Of a DNA stretch of 64,000 nucleotides, positions 9,758 to 19,777 are shown in pieces. Numbering within the stretch: the stretch's first letter is position 1; each line of letters starts with the position of its first letter. The position numbers and the translations under genes were made by a program. Source of the stretch: G963667075 sp963667075 (GTDB lineage: Bacteria; Pseudomonadota; Alphaproteobacteria; Micavibrionales; Micavibrionaceae); contig OY762938.1 of the NCBI GenBank assembly GCA_963667075.1, positions 868,001 to 932,000 of the forward strand. Direction: 5' to 3'. The notes under the pieces were generated by a model. That model ran no database searches, had not been told where the DNA came from, and saw only the letters and a list, made by a program, of their open reading frames with translations.

Positions 9758-11475
9758 ACAAGTTCATACAGCCCGCGATAATAGGCAGCGCTCTTTAAAA
9801 GAGCCTCATGTGTGCCCTGATGAGACACCCGGCCTTCTTCCAGAACAACGATCCTGTCCATCTCTGGCAGCCCGACCAGACTATGCGTTACAAGTAACAG
9901 CGTACACTCTTCTACAAAAGACAGAATACGCGCCATAACATCATGTTCTGTTCTGGCATCCAACCCTTCGCCCGGCTCATCCAGCACAAGACAAGGTGCT
10001 TTTTTAAGCAAGGCACGCGCAATCGCAAGGCGGCGTGTCTGCCCGCCAGAGAGCTGCAGTCCAGATTCTCCGACATAATGATCAAAGCCATCAGGCAAGC
10101 TTTTAATAAAAGATAACAAACCGGCCTTGTCACACACCTCTTCCAGCATTTTTTCATCTGCCTCAGGCTCTGCTATTAAAAGATTCTGACGAATAGTCGT
10201 AGAAAAAACATGCGGCCTTTGAGGCACAACAGAAAAATGGCGGCGAATATCCTCACCGGCATAATCCGCCAGCCTTTTGTCATTTAGAATAATAGCCCCT
10301 TCATCCAAAGGCCATAGGCCCGTGATAAGGTTGATTAACGAGCTTTTCCCCGCCCCTGTCGGACCAATTACAGCCACTTTTTCGCCGCTCTTTATATCAA
10401 AGCTAACCGCTTTTAGAACGGGTCCCCGGTCATAAGAAAAACAAACATCTTTAAACTGGAAAGAACAGCGTTCAAGTTCAGGTTCATATTTCGTTTTATG
10501 CGGCTCTTCCAGCGGCTTATAATCAAGCACGTCAAAAATCCGTTTGGCAGACATCTCGACAGCACTCAGTGATCGAAACGCCACGGGTAAAGGCAAGACG
10601 GCTTCAAATACGACCAGAGAAAACAACGCCAGCAGTGCCAGATCCGCCGGCATAATCGCATCGGTTGTGACCAAAGGAATGGCTATCAGTAATGTCCCCC
10701 ATAGAGCACTATAGGAAGACGCTTCTACCACAGCATTTGACATCACAGAAAAACGGTTAATGCGTTTTTGTGCCTTGATAAGATCTGCCTCAATCTTTTC
10801 CTGTCTTGCCCCATAGCTGTTCTCAGTATCATAGACGAGCAACTCACCCATCCCCTGCAAGCAGCCGACAAGTTCTGTGCGCAGTGCTGTCATTTTTTGC
10901 ACTTCTGTTTCTTCCGGCTCTCTTGTCTGGCGCAACATAAGCAAAGGAAACAGCAGCCCTGAAAACAAAAGGAGGCTCCCAACAAACAAGGCAAGCATCA
11001 CATGATGAAAAAACAGATAAGCAACAAAAACCAGACAGGCCGCCAAAGCCGTCACCGCAGGCACAACAAAACCGATATAAAAACGCTCCAGCCGGTCTAT
11101 ATCGCCCCCAAGCCGGCTGAGCCAGTCACCACTGCGGTATTTTCCGGTTTCTGATATGGGGTGTATTTCCATGCACTCATATACCCGGCGGCGCAAATGG
11201 CTTAAAAACCGCAAAGTTGCGTCGTGCGTTACAAGCCGTTCTGCATAACGGCCGCCAGTACGAATAATAGCACAGGCCCTGATCATCGCGGCCGGTGTGA
11301 AATAATTCATTGAAACGCCCGCTACACCGGCCAGCCCCATCGCTGTAATAAACCAGCCGGACACGGCCATTAACGTCACATTCGCCAGCACACTCAAGAA
11401 GGAAACCAAAATACCAAGCACTATCCAGTTACGGTAAGGGCCATACAGTTTTATCAGACGTAAAATCGTTCTCAT
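9754..11475 (-). CDS. cydC: CydC, ABC exporter subunit for cytochrome bd assembly
   Basis: CydC pairs with CydD as an inner-membrane ABC half-transporter required for cytochrome bd assembly; heme and thiol (GSH/cysteine) roles have been reported. The 573-residue product has a six-helix membrane domain (about 1-310), then an ATPase domain with Walker A GPTGAGKSS, signature LSGGQTRRLAIARAL and Walker B LVLDEPGE. The start overlaps the cydD stop by four bases (ATGA), indicating translational coupling. It is the last gene of the cyd operon. Assignment as CydC rather than a drug exporter rests on the adjacent cydABXD. Confidence 0.92.
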   Translation of the reverse strand: MRTILRLIKLYGPYRNWIVLGILVSFLSVLANVTLMAVSGWFITAMGLAGVAGVSMNYFTPAAMIRACAIIRTGGRYAERLVTHDATLRFLSHLRRRVYECMEIHPISETGKYRSGDWLSRLGGDIDRLERFYIGFVVPAVTALAACLVFVAYLFFHHVMLALFVGSLLLFSGLLFPLLMLRQTREPEETEVQKMTALRTELVGCLQGMGELLVYDTENSYGARQEKIEADLIKAQKRINRFSVMSNAVVEASSYSALWGTLLIAIPLVTTDAIMPADLALLALFSLVVFEAVLPLPVAFRSLSAVEMSAKRIFDVLDYKPLEEPHKTKYEPELERCSFQFKDVCFSYDRGPVLKAVSFDIKSGEKVAVIGPTGAGKSSLINLITGLWPLDEGAIILNDKRLADYAGEDIRRHFSVVPQRPHVFSTTIRQNLLIAEPEADEKMLEEVCDKAGLLSFIKSLPDGFDHYVGESGLQLSGGQTRRLAIARALLKKAPCLVLDEPGEGLDARTEHDVMARILSFVEECTLLLVTHSLVGLPEMDRIVVLEEGRVSHQGTHEALLKSAAYYRGLYELV

Positions 11476-13274
11476 TCCCGGCCCCCTGCCTGTTGCACAA
11501 GTGCCGCATAAGCCCCATGACTTTTGAGCAGATCATCATGAATGCCTTGCTCTATTACCTCGCCGTTTTCAATGAACAAAATTTTATCCGCATGGCGAAT
11601 AGTATGCAGCCTGTGCGCTATGGTAAGAACTGTCTTCTCCTTTGTAAGTGCAGGCAGCACCTTCTGAAGGACATTTTCTGTTACTTTATCAAGGCTGGCC
11701 GATGGCTCATCCATTAAAACGAGGGGTGCCTCTCTTAAAAAAGCACGGACAAGCGCAAGCCGCTGCACCTGCCCGCCTGACAAGCCATACCCTTGTTCTC
11801 CTATGATTGTGTTATATTTTTGGGGAAGTTTCTCTATAAAATCTGCAGCGCATAGCTTGTCGCACAGCCTTTCAATCTCTCTCATAGAGGCCTGCTTATG
11901 GCCGAGCTTTAGATTATCCAGTACAGACCCATAAAAAAGTGTCGGTTTTTGCGGTATCCAGGAAAGGTGCTGACGCCAGCTTTTTATATTTAATTCAGAC
12001 AGCGACACGCCATTGATCCTGATTTCACCTTGATCAGGTTCTATAAACCCTAAAAGCAGAGCCATGATTGTACTCTTTCCGGCTCCTGACGGGCCAACCA
12101 GAGCAACACACTCTCCTTCCCGTATATCAAAACTCAGTCCCTTTAAAACCTTTTCACCCTCATGATAGGAAAAATGAACATCATCAAAAGAGATATTTAT
12201 TTTAGCGCGGTTGATGTCTGTCGTTATCTCATGCTTCTTTATGGATACCGGAGACGCCATAATGTCTGCCATTTTTTCTGCCGCCCCGACGGCTTCCATT
12301 TTGGCATGATACGCACCGCCCATTTTGCGCAAAGGTAAGTAAAATTCAGGCGCTAACAATAAAATAAAGAAACCGTGAAAAAAACCCATTTCACCGTACA
12401 AAAGCCGAAAGCCGATTAGCACAGCTATAACGGCAATACTTACCGTCGCAAAAAATTCCAGTACCAGTGATGATAAAAAAGCGACACGCAGAACCTCCAT
12501 TGTGTCTCGTTTGTACTGCTCTGCTATTCTTGTAACAGAGTCGGCTTTCCTGCGGCTGGCATTAAATAGTTTGAGTGTGGTCAGTCCTTGTATCAAGTCC
12601 AGAAAATGATTTCCCATACGGGCCAGCTTTCGCCACTGACGCTGGTTTAAGGCTTCTGTCCCTCTGCCAATCAAAATCATAAAGACCGGTATGAGAGGGG
12701 CCGTAAACAGCATAACAAGGCCGGATATCCAGTCCAGAGGAAACACCAGCAGGACAATAGCCAAAGGCACAGCCACACAGAGCATAACAGCCGGTACAAA
12801 CCGCGTATAATACCCCTCAATGGCCTCAACGCCCTCAACCAGACTGGTTAGCAGAGCAGCACTGCCCTCTTTCACCACATAAAGCGGGCCTGCTTTTTTT
12901 AAATGGTTTTGAAGATCTTTTCTAACCTGTTTTTTGATATGCAACGCACCGTTAAACGCCAGAACTTCAGACATTTGGGACAAAAAGACTTTGACCACAA
13001 AAAAACAGGGAAACGTAAAAAGGGCCACAGCCATATCAGCAAAGGTTTTTTGCTCAAACACAACGGCATGAATGATATGGGCCAAAAGCCAACACTGCCC
13101 GACCAGAACGATCGCACTCATAAAACTTAAGAAAACAGCAAAATACAGAGCACGTCCGGCAGATTTTTTATATGCTTTTAAAAACGAAGCCGGACGATTT
13201 GCCATTAAACGGACTCTTGCTCTCCAGGAAAAGTCCTTATTGCTCGGACTCTTTTGGTCCTTCTTCTGCTTCAT
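11472..13274 (-). CDS. cydD: CydD, ABC exporter subunit for cytochrome bd assembly
   Basis: Partner of CydC. The product (600 residues from the ATG at 13274; a second ATG at 13205 would remove 23 polar residues) has an N-terminal membrane domain, Walker A GPSGAGKST, signature LSGGQVQRLALVRA and Walker B LVLMDEPSASLD. If the upstream start is used, the coding sequence overlaps cydX by 38 bases; neither start has a strong Shine-Dalgarno, which fits coupling to cydX translation. In Escherichia coli cydDC is a separate operon, whereas here it is fused to cydABX. Confidence 0.92.
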   Translation of the reverse strand: MKQKKDQKSPSNKDFSWRARVRLMANRPASFLKAYKKSAGRALYFAVFLSFMSAIVLVGQCWLLAHIIHAVVFEQKTFADMAVALFTFPCFFVVKVFLSQMSEVLAFNGALHIKKQVRKDLQNHLKKAGPLYVVKEGSAALLTSLVEGVEAIEGYYTRFVPAVMLCVAVPLAIVLLVFPLDWISGLVMLFTAPLIPVFMILIGRGTEALNQRQWRKLARMGNHFLDLIQGLTTLKLFNASRRKADSVTRIAEQYKRDTMEVLRVAFLSSLVLEFFATVSIAVIAVLIGFRLLYGEMGFFHGFFILLLAPEFYLPLRKMGGAYHAKMEAVGAAEKMADIMASPVSIKKHEITTDINRAKINISFDDVHFSYHEGEKVLKGLSFDIREGECVALVGPSGAGKSTIMALLLGFIEPDQGEIRINGVSLSELNIKSWRQHLSWIPQKPTLFYGSVLDNLKLGHKQASMREIERLCDKLCAADFIEKLPQKYNTIIGEQGYGLSGGQVQRLALVRAFLREAPLVLMDEPSASLDKVTENVLQKVLPALTKEKTVLTIAHRLHTIRHADKILFIENGEVIEQGIHDDLLKSHGAYAALVQQAGGRE

Positions 13275-13344
13275 ACCACATAACGTTTATTATGCCGAGA
13301 GACAAAGCCAATCCTAAACCCAAGACCCATGTAAAATACCACAT
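13237..13344 (-). CDS. cydX: CydX, small subunit of cytochrome bd oxidase
   Basis: A 35-residue single-helix protein that begins MWYFTWVLG and continues with a hydrophobic helix to about residue 24, then an acidic tail. The MWYFxWxLG start and helix are the hallmark of the CydX/YbgT family, which stabilises the haem-containing core of CydAB. AGGAG sits about eight bases before the ATG at 13344, and the gene begins 11 bases after the cydB stop. It is far below usual gene-calling size and is easily missed. Confidence 0.93.
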   Translation of the reverse strand: MWYFTWVLGLGLALSLGIINVMWYEAEEGPKESEQ

Positions 13345-13355
13345 AATCGCTTCTC

Positions 13356-14510
13356 CTAATACGCTGAGTGAGATCGTTCTTGAATCTCTTGAACCGTCAC
13401 CTTGCCCCACATACGAGCATAACACCAGATTGTGTAAGCCAGAACAATAGGCAGGAATATCACAACAGCCCAGAACATAACCGTCAGTGTCAAATGGCTG
13501 GACGGCGCATCCCAAAGCGTCAGACTTGAATCAGGATGTGTGCTGGACGGCAGAACGAACGGAAACATAGATAAGCCCGCCGTTGAAATAATTCCGGCCA
13601 TAGACAAAGCACTCGTCACAAAACCGAATCCCGGCCGCCCTATGTAAGACAACAAAATCGTCAGGAGTGCACCAGCAAAACCAAGCACTGGTGCGATGAT
13701 TGCCAGCGGACAAGTCGTGTAAATATCAAGCCACGCGCCAGCAACGACCTCTACCTCTTTACCAAGAGGATCAGGCAAAGCATCAAGCGGCGGCTGCGTG
13801 ATAATTCTGTACCCGTCAATACCGTAGGTAAGCCATACACCGGCCAGCGCAAAACATGCAATGGTAATAACACCCATCAACGCCACCGCCTTCCTTGCAC
13901 GTGCGGCGATCACATCATCCGTCCGCAGTTGCAGCCACACCGCCCCATGCATCGTCAGCATGGCAAAACTTAACACGCCTGCAAGCAGCGCAAACGGATT
14001 TAGCAAAGGCAACAAGGCCGTCAACAAAGAGCCTTCATAATGCGCTCTTAAAAACTCATCGAGATGAAAGGGTACCCCTTGCAACAAGTTGCCAAAGGCC
14101 ACACCAAAGATCAAAGAGGGAACGGCTCCGCCTATAAAAAGCCCCCAATCCCACGCTTTTCTCCATCGCGCATCGCCAAGCTTGGAGCGGTAATCAAAAC
14201 CGACAGGGCGGAAAAACAGGGCAAAAAGGACCAGCAGCATCGCCATATAAAAGCCCGAGAACGCCGCCGCATAGACAGCCGGCCAAGCCGCAAAAATCGC
14301 ACCACCCGCCGTGATAAACCACACCTGATTTCCATCCCAGTGCGGCCCCACCACATTAATGATCACGCGGCGTTCTTCATCCGTTTTACCAACGAAAGGC
14401 AAGAGACTCCCGATCCCCATATCCATACCATCAGCAATGGCAAAGCCGATCAACAATATGCCAACCAAAGCCCACCAGATAAATTTTAATACTTCGTAAT
14501 CCAGTATCAT
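13356..14510 (-). CDS. cydB: CydB, cytochrome bd ubiquinol oxidase subunit II
   Basis: The 384-residue membrane protein starts MILDYEVLKFIWW and carries the family segment ADGMDMGIGSLLPFVGKTDEERR (near residues 25-47), followed by GPHWDGNQVWFITAGGA, diagnostic of CydB. About eight or nine hydrophobic helices are present and length matches the 379 residues of E. coli CydB. It forms the heterodimer with CydA that reduces oxygen at high affinity in the inner membrane. The gene begins 11 bases after cydA ends. Confidence 0.96.
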   Translation of the reverse strand: MILDYEVLKFIWWALVGILLIGFAIADGMDMGIGSLLPFVGKTDEERRVIINVVGPHWDGNQVWFITAGGAIFAAWPAVYAAAFSGFYMAMLLVLFALFFRPVGFDYRSKLGDARWRKAWDWGLFIGGAVPSLIFGVAFGNLLQGVPFHLDEFLRAHYEGSLLTALLPLLNPFALLAGVLSFAMLTMHGAVWLQLRTDDVIAARARKAVALMGVITIACFALAGVWLTYGIDGYRIITQPPLDALPDPLGKEVEVVAGAWLDIYTTCPLAIIAPVLGFAGALLTILLSYIGRPGFGFVTSALSMAGIISTAGLSMFPFVLPSSTHPDSSLTLWDAPSSHLTLTVMFWAVVIFLPIVLAYTIWCYARMWGKVTVQEIQERSHSAY

Positions 14511-14521
14511 GTTTCTATCTC

Positions 14522-16102
14522 CTATTCAGCGGGCGCAGGCTTTACGGCCTTGGCGTCCTGTTCAAAATGGTAACGGCCTGTGTGCAAAGCACTCGGTCCC
14601 AACCGGGCGAACTTGAACATCAGGAACATCTCGACAATGAGAAGGAAGGTATAAAAGAGGACAAACCCGATAAGAGAAAAGATAAGATCGCCGCTCGTAA
14701 GAGAGGATGTCCCTAAAAAGGTTGGCAATACCTCACCGATCGCCCATGGCTGACGACCGTATTCAGCAATAAACCAGCCAAGCTCGCACGCCAGCCACGG
14801 CACAGGAATCCCTAAGACAAGAGCCCTTAACAGCCATTTTTTCTCTGCAATAACCCGTTTTGCATTGTAATAAAACGCAAGAACCGTAACGAGCAGCATG
14901 TAAAATCCTAAAGCCACCATAATCCTGAAGGACCAGAACAGTGGTGCCACAGGCGGAATGGAATCCTTTGCGGCCATTTTTATTTGTTCTTCTGATGCAT
15001 CCACCGGATTTTCTACATAGCGTTTTAGCAAGAGCCCGAAGCCCAGATCTTCTTTAAGCGAATCAAAGGCTTCTCTGGTTTCTTCCGATTTATCCCCCTG
15101 GCGAATTTTCAAAAGATATTCATAAGCCGTTATACCGTTACGAATTCGCGTCTCGTTCTCTTTAAGAATATCCGTTAATCCTTTGACTTCCTTGTCAACG
15201 GAACGAGTTGCAATCAGGCCCATCACATATGGCACTTTCAGCGCATAATCAACTTCCATCGTTTCATCATTAGGCAAACCAATAACGGTAAAGGCCGCAG
15301 GGGCTTCCTCTGTATGGTATTCCGCCTCAATAGCTGCCAGTTTCGTTTCCTGTGCATGGCCGAGCACATAGCCGCTTTCATCGCCCAGCACAATCACAGC
15401 CAGAACAGCCGCGAGACCAAAGCCTGTTGCCACAGAAAACGACCGTTTTGCAAAAGCAAGATCCCGGCCTTTCAGCATATAATAGCTGCTAATCCCCATG
15501 ACAAACATTGACGCTGTAACATAACCAGCCGCGACAGTGTGAATAAATTTGGCTTGTGCGACAGGACTGAGCACCACATCGGCGAAATTCGTCATTTCCA
15601 TCCGCATGGTTTCCGGCGAGAATTCAGACCCGAGCGGCAACTGCATCCAGCCATTCGCCACCAGAATCCACAAAGCCGATAAATTAGAGCCAAGTGCCGC
15701 AAGGAATGTCACAGCGAGATGTTGCCGCTTTGACAGTTTATCCCACCCAAGGAAAAACAACCCCACAAAGGTTGATTCGAGGAAAAACGCCATGAGCCCC
15801 TCAATCGCCAGAGGTGCCCCAAACACATCACCCACATAATGTGAGTAATAAGACCAGTTTGTTCCAAACTCAAACTCCATTGTCAGGCCAGTTGTCACAC
15901 CAATCGCAAAATTGATACCAAACAACTTGCCCCAGAACCTGGTCATGTCCTTGTATATCTCTTTCCCCGTCATGACATAGACCGATTCCATAATAAACAG
16001 AACCCAGACAATGCCCAACGTTAAAGGAACAAACAAAAAGTGATACAAGGCTGTAACGGCAAACTGAAGACGGGAGAGGTCAACAAACAGCTCATCAATC
16101 AT
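14522..16102 (-). CDS. cydA: CydA, cytochrome bd ubiquinol oxidase subunit I
   Basis: The 526-residue product carries the haem-binding subunit I features: RLQFAVTALYHFLFVPLT with His21 (equivalent to the b595 ligand His19 in E. coli), KFIHTVAAGYV with the b558 ligand His near residue 188, and FWSFRIMVALGF with the b558 Met. A long hydrophilic Q-loop (about 250-385) shows it is the E. coli-like long-loop subfamily. AAGGAT lies nine bases before the ATG at 16102. It heads the cydABXDC operon. Cytochrome bd supports growth at low oxygen and tolerates sulfide and nitric oxide, as is known for the family. Confidence 0.97.
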   Translation of the reverse strand: MIDELFVDLSRLQFAVTALYHFLFVPLTLGIVWVLFIMESVYVMTGKEIYKDMTRFWGKLFGINFAIGVTTGLTMEFEFGTNWSYYSHYVGDVFGAPLAIEGLMAFFLESTFVGLFFLGWDKLSKRQHLAVTFLAALGSNLSALWILVANGWMQLPLGSEFSPETMRMEMTNFADVVLSPVAQAKFIHTVAAGYVTASMFVMGISSYYMLKGRDLAFAKRSFSVATGFGLAAVLAVIVLGDESGYVLGHAQETKLAAIEAEYHTEEAPAAFTVIGLPNDETMEVDYALKVPYVMGLIATRSVDKEVKGLTDILKENETRIRNGITAYEYLLKIRQGDKSEETREAFDSLKEDLGFGLLLKRYVENPVDASEEQIKMAAKDSIPPVAPLFWSFRIMVALGFYMLLVTVLAFYYNAKRVIAEKKWLLRALVLGIPVPWLACELGWFIAEYGRQPWAIGEVLPTFLGTSSLTSGDLIFSLIGFVLFYTFLLIVEMFLMFKFARLGPSALHTGRYHFEQDAKAVKPAPAE

Positions 16103-16110
16103 GGCAGCAT

Positions 16111-16129
16111 ATCCTTACAAAAGATTATA
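16111..16129 (-). promoter_or_regulatory. Possible cydA -10 element and ribosome-binding site
   Basis: On the minus strand a perfect TATAAT (16124-16129) is followed by AAGGAT (16111-16116) and then the cydA ATG. No good -35 hexamer lies at 16-18 bases, and the element would give a leader of only about 15 bases. I therefore regard it as a weak candidate promoter; the Shine-Dalgarno itself is convincing. Confidence 0.3.
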
Positions 16130-16208
16130 CAAATATCTACAGAACCAACTTCCAGAAACGCAACAGAATTCTATTAAAAGGTGAGGATATATTATTTTTC
16201 TTCGGAAC

Positions 16209-16227
16209 AAAAGAGGGGATCTCTTTT
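16209..16227 (-). terminator. Possible terminator after the sensor kinase gene
   Basis: A 7-bp AT-rich stem AAAAGAG / CTCTTTT with a five-base loop lies 27 bases past the kinase stop and 107 bases before cydA. Its descending arm gives a TTTT run on the minus strand. It could separate the kinase transcript from the cyd operon. The stem is weak. Confidence 0.35.
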
Positions 16228-16253
16228 TATACCCTTGACTATACCCTAGCTAA

Positions 16254-19200
16254 CTATGCTTTACACCAATCCTGCAAAGCACGTCTGGATTGTGCAGCAG
16301 CATCAGGCAGTTTCCCAATGCTGAGCGGTAAAGACTCCGTATTACCGGCTTTCGCCTCCATCTCAATCTCCTTGGCCAGCGCACTAATATATATAAGGCC
16401 AAAGTTACCTGTCATACCTTTTAACTCATGAGCCCTTGCAATAACATCTGTCAAATCTTCAACACCAGATAATGCCTGAAGTGCCTCAACCAGTTCATCT
16501 GTCTTTTCCAGCATACCATCCAGCAGCTCTTCAAACTGATCTTTTGCCAGACTGCCTTTGAGGCTGGAAAGTGCCTGCTCATCAAAAATATCTTCTTTCT
16601 TCCCGTCATCAAACGAAGAGGTAGATACTGTATCAGCAAAAGCGGCAATCGGCGGACGCTCTATCCCGCCCCTGTTTTCATCCCGGCTACCAGAAAACGG
16701 CTCAGCCTCCCGTTGTACAGGTCTGGAAACCGATGCTCTTTTCTCTGCCTCTCCAAACACTCTCACAGCCTCTTCAAAAGAATCTTCATCAAGCTCTTCA
16801 TCTGTGAAATTAATATCCTGCGGTGAAAATTCCGTAGACGTCATCGTTGGCTCCTCTTTTACTGGAAGCACCGGTTCAGGCTCTTCTTCCACAACAGGGG
16901 AAGGCTGTGAAGGGGGTGATGGTGGCGTAATCAGCGCCTCATCTTCTGATCCGACGCTCGATTCAGAATCCGTTGATTCAGAAATAGCCGGTCCATCGTC
17001 TTTGTCTTTTTCGTCTTTATTTTTCGTGTCATAAACCGCCTTAATTGTTTTATCGACAATCTCGGCCAGTTTATTTGTATCAATGGGTTTGGCCAAAAAG
17101 TCATCCATGCCCGCCTCAAAACAGGCCTGCACATCGTCTTCCATTGTATTGCCAGTCATCGCCACCACAGGTGTAGAGGCTGCACGCTGATTTGGTATTT
17201 TCCTAATCTCTTCTGTTGCTTCAAGACCTGTCATACCTGGCATTTGAACATCCATCAGAATCAAATCAAAAACATCGCGTTTTAGTTTCTGAAGAGCCTC
17301 TTCCCCTGACATTGCAGGAAAAGCCCTGTGTCCCATCTTTGTAAGAAAACCATGAAGAACCTTTTGGTTAATCTGATTGTCGTCCACAACCAAAACACTG
17401 AGCTCTTTATCAGGCGGCGTATCTTTTGCGGCCCCAACGCCCACAGCCTCGATCTCTTCCTGATCGCCCTGTTCCATATCGAGGGTAAAAAAGAACGTAC
17501 TGCCTTCATTCTCTTTACTGCTGATACTAATGTCACTCCCCATAGCCCTGACCAGACTTTTACAAATAGCCAGTCCTAATCCTGTGCCACCAAACTTTCT
17601 GGAAATACTGGAATCAGCCTGAGCAAAAGGCGTGAAAAGGTTTTTCTTTGCTTCAGGAGAAATACCAATGCCAGAATCCTGAATAGCAAAGTATATACCG
17701 TGTTTCTTTGACATTTTGCTGTTACCGGTATCAACCGCATCAACAACGTTTCGGACATGAATCGTCACATCCCCATCAGAGGTAAATTTGATAGAATTCC
17801 CTGTCAGATTTAAAAGAACCTGACGCAAACGTGTCGGGTCACCCAAAACGAACTGAGGCACGGAGTCTTCAAGATCCAGAACCAGACCGATATTTTTTGC
17901 ATTGGCATGGCCAGACATTAATGTGTGAACACTATGAACAAGACGGTGTAAATCAAAACTGATATATTCCAGCTCCATCTTTCCTTTCTCGATTTTTTCA
18001 AAATCGAGAATATCGTTCAAAAGAGCCATCATGGCATTACCGGAATCCTGAATGGTCTGCGCATAATCGCTTTGATCTTTTGACAGTTTCGTATCAAGAA
18101 GCAATTTGACAATCCCCATGACACCCGTCATAGGCGTCCGAATTTCATGACTGACCACCGCAAGAAAAGCAGACTTTGCCCCATTGGCTTTATCTGCCTC
18201 TTCTTTTGCAATTCTCATCTCCTCTGTTTTCTGAGCTTCACGTTCTCTAAGCTCGTGCATGACCTGACGCTCTTTTTCTATAACGCTCAGCAATCGTTTC
18301 AGCTCTGCACTCTCTTTTGATTGTTTAAGCTTTTCAAACGCCTTGTCTGTAGATTCCTGACGCACATCAAAATCATCCATGATTGATCCAGTATCAAAAG
18401 ACAGTGTTGTCTTCACAGCCGCAAAAATAAAAAGCCCTTGAATTAACAAGGAAAATTCAAAAGCATAGAACATCCAGTCTGACGTTTCATACAAACCGGA
18501 CACAGAAGCAAATGTAAGAAAAAACCCTATAACAGCAATGCCCCATCCCTGCATATAAAGGAACGTACCGGCTTGCTCCTCTTTAACATAAAGAATAGAA
18601 AGAACCAGCGCAATAATAGCTGTAAAAGGGAATGTACCCCATAGAAAAACAGATTTAACCACGCTTCCTTCCGGCACAACAAAGGCTGAAATCAGCGTAA
18701 GCAAAAGCAGGGAAAACGCCCCGGACAAAAACGTAATATTCTTGCTATAGCTATCCGTACCACTTTGAACAAACAAACGCGTCATAAAAAGCCCAATCAA
18801 GTTCAGCACGAAAAACAGCCAAATCATTATCTGCGGGGCTAAAGAAAGGGGATCGAATAACATCGCATCATGGAAATATACAAAAAGAGACAGCGCAGCA
18901 TAGTATAATGCAAAAAAGAGACTATTGAGTCTCTTGCTTACAAACATCAAAAACAAAAAAAGTGCCGAAAAAACAGCGCTCACAAAAAAGGTAAAATGAG
19001 GTAGAAGGTCAGTCCCGATCTGCTCCAGCGCATAAGCTTCTTTCTCAAGCACCAGCGGGAAGCGCCCAGGAAAGCCTGAATACGGCACAACATACAAAAC
19101 AACAAGCGCATTACCGCCCCGCGCCAAATTTATTGGCAAAACAGTGCCTCTTAACGTGCCTTCTTCTGTTTTTTCTCCCATCCGGTCGGGCAGGCCTTTA

Positions 19201-19613
19201 AAGAAAGTTGTTCTGGTATAATGTTCGTACACAAACAGCTTATCAACAAACCCCAAACGTCCATCCAGACGCTTGCCAAAATTAAGTGCCCACTGACTTG
19301 TATCACTCCTGTTGCTAACGGTAAAAACAATCCAGTGTGGTACACCTTCTGTACCAAGATCCAGATACGGCGTCTCGGATGACTTACCCTTCTTCTTGCT
19401 CTTATATAGTTTCAGCACTTCCGAATAATCATACAGACCTTCAGGATCTTTCATGATAAAAGCCTGTTCAGCAATAGAATAGCTCTTATCCTCATCAGAA
19501 AGGAAAAAATGATATTTTAGCGCAGCAGATGATTCTGCGCCTACAGGAAACACCCAGAATACCATGCAGGAAAGCATCATAAAAAAGAGAACAAGCTTTC
19601 TTTCACAAAACAT
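16254..19613 (-). CDS. Hybrid sensor histidine kinase with 7TMR-DISM sensor, REC and Hpt domains
   Basis: From the ATG at 19613 the product is 1119 residues with a signal peptide (about 1-25). An upstream TTG at 19688 is possible but buries it. Domains in order: periplasmic 7TMR-DISMED2-like sensor (about 30-185), seven-helix 7TMR-DISM region (about 205-400), coiled coil (about 420-475), HisKA with SHEIRTP (His489), HATPase (GTGLGLAICKSL), REC with LMDVQMPG (Asp788), a long acidic Ser/Pro-rich linker (about 860-1020), and an Hpt domain with ARAHELKGMTGN (His1062). This His-Asp-His phosphorelay is BarA-like. No response regulator is adjacent, so the final partner is unknown. The cyd operon lies immediately downstream on the same strand. 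Confidence 0.9.
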   Translation of the reverse strand: MFCERKLVLFFMMLSCMVFWVFPVGAESSAALKYHFFLSDEDKSYSIAEQAFIMKDPEGLYDYSEVLKLYKSKKKGKSSETPYLDLGTEGVPHWIVFTVSNRSDTSQWALNFGKRLDGRLGFVDKLFVYEHYTRTTFFKGLPDRMGEKTEEGTLRGTVLPINLARGGNALVVLYVVPYSGFPGRFPLVLEKEAYALEQIGTDLLPHFTFFVSAVFSALFLFLMFVSKRLNSLFFALYYAALSLFVYFHDAMLFDPLSLAPQIMIWLFFVLNLIGLFMTRLFVQSGTDSYSKNITFLSGAFSLLLLTLISAFVVPEGSVVKSVFLWGTFPFTAIIALVLSILYVKEEQAGTFLYMQGWGIAVIGFFLTFASVSGLYETSDWMFYAFEFSLLIQGLFIFAAVKTTLSFDTGSIMDDFDVRQESTDKAFEKLKQSKESAELKRLLSVIEKERQVMHELREREAQKTEEMRIAKEEADKANGAKSAFLAVVSHEIRTPMTGVMGIVKLLLDTKLSKDQSDYAQTIQDSGNAMMALLNDILDFEKIEKGKMELEYISFDLHRLVHSVHTLMSGHANAKNIGLVLDLEDSVPQFVLGDPTRLRQVLLNLTGNSIKFTSDGDVTIHVRNVVDAVDTGNSKMSKKHGIYFAIQDSGIGISPEAKKNLFTPFAQADSSISRKFGGTGLGLAICKSLVRAMGSDISISSKENEGSTFFFTLDMEQGDQEEIEAVGVGAAKDTPPDKELSVLVVDDNQINQKVLHGFLTKMGHRAFPAMSGEEALQKLKRDVFDLILMDVQMPGMTGLEATEEIRKIPNQRAASTPVVAMTGNTMEDDVQACFEAGMDDFLAKPIDTNKLAEIVDKTIKAVYDTKNKDEKDKDDGPAISESTDSESSVGSEDEALITPPSPPSQPSPVVEEEPEPVLPVKEEPTMTSTEFSPQDINFTDEELDEDSFEEAVRVFGEAEKRASVSRPVQREAEPFSGSRDENRGGIERPPIAAFADTVSTSSFDDGKKEDIFDEQALSSLKGSLAKDQFEELLDGMLEKTDELVEALQALSGVEDLTDVIARAHELKGMTGNFGLIYISALAKEIEMEAKAGNTESLPLSIGKLPDAAAQSRRALQDWCKA

Positions 19614-19777
19614 AAAAGGGACTTTTCCTAAATTTTGGTTATGGTCGTTTAGCATTGTTGCAAGAATCAGAAGAAGATTGACGGACAAATCCGAAACCGA
19701 ATCCCCCCATTCTACAGTTTTTTATCCACATGTCACCATATACTCTCACATACCGGGTGCTCAACGCGGTTTTTCTG

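Noticed and set aside
9754..13274. The two ABC proteins as a multidrug exporter
   Set aside because: They are contiguous and overlapping with cydA, cydB and cydX, which fits CydDC.
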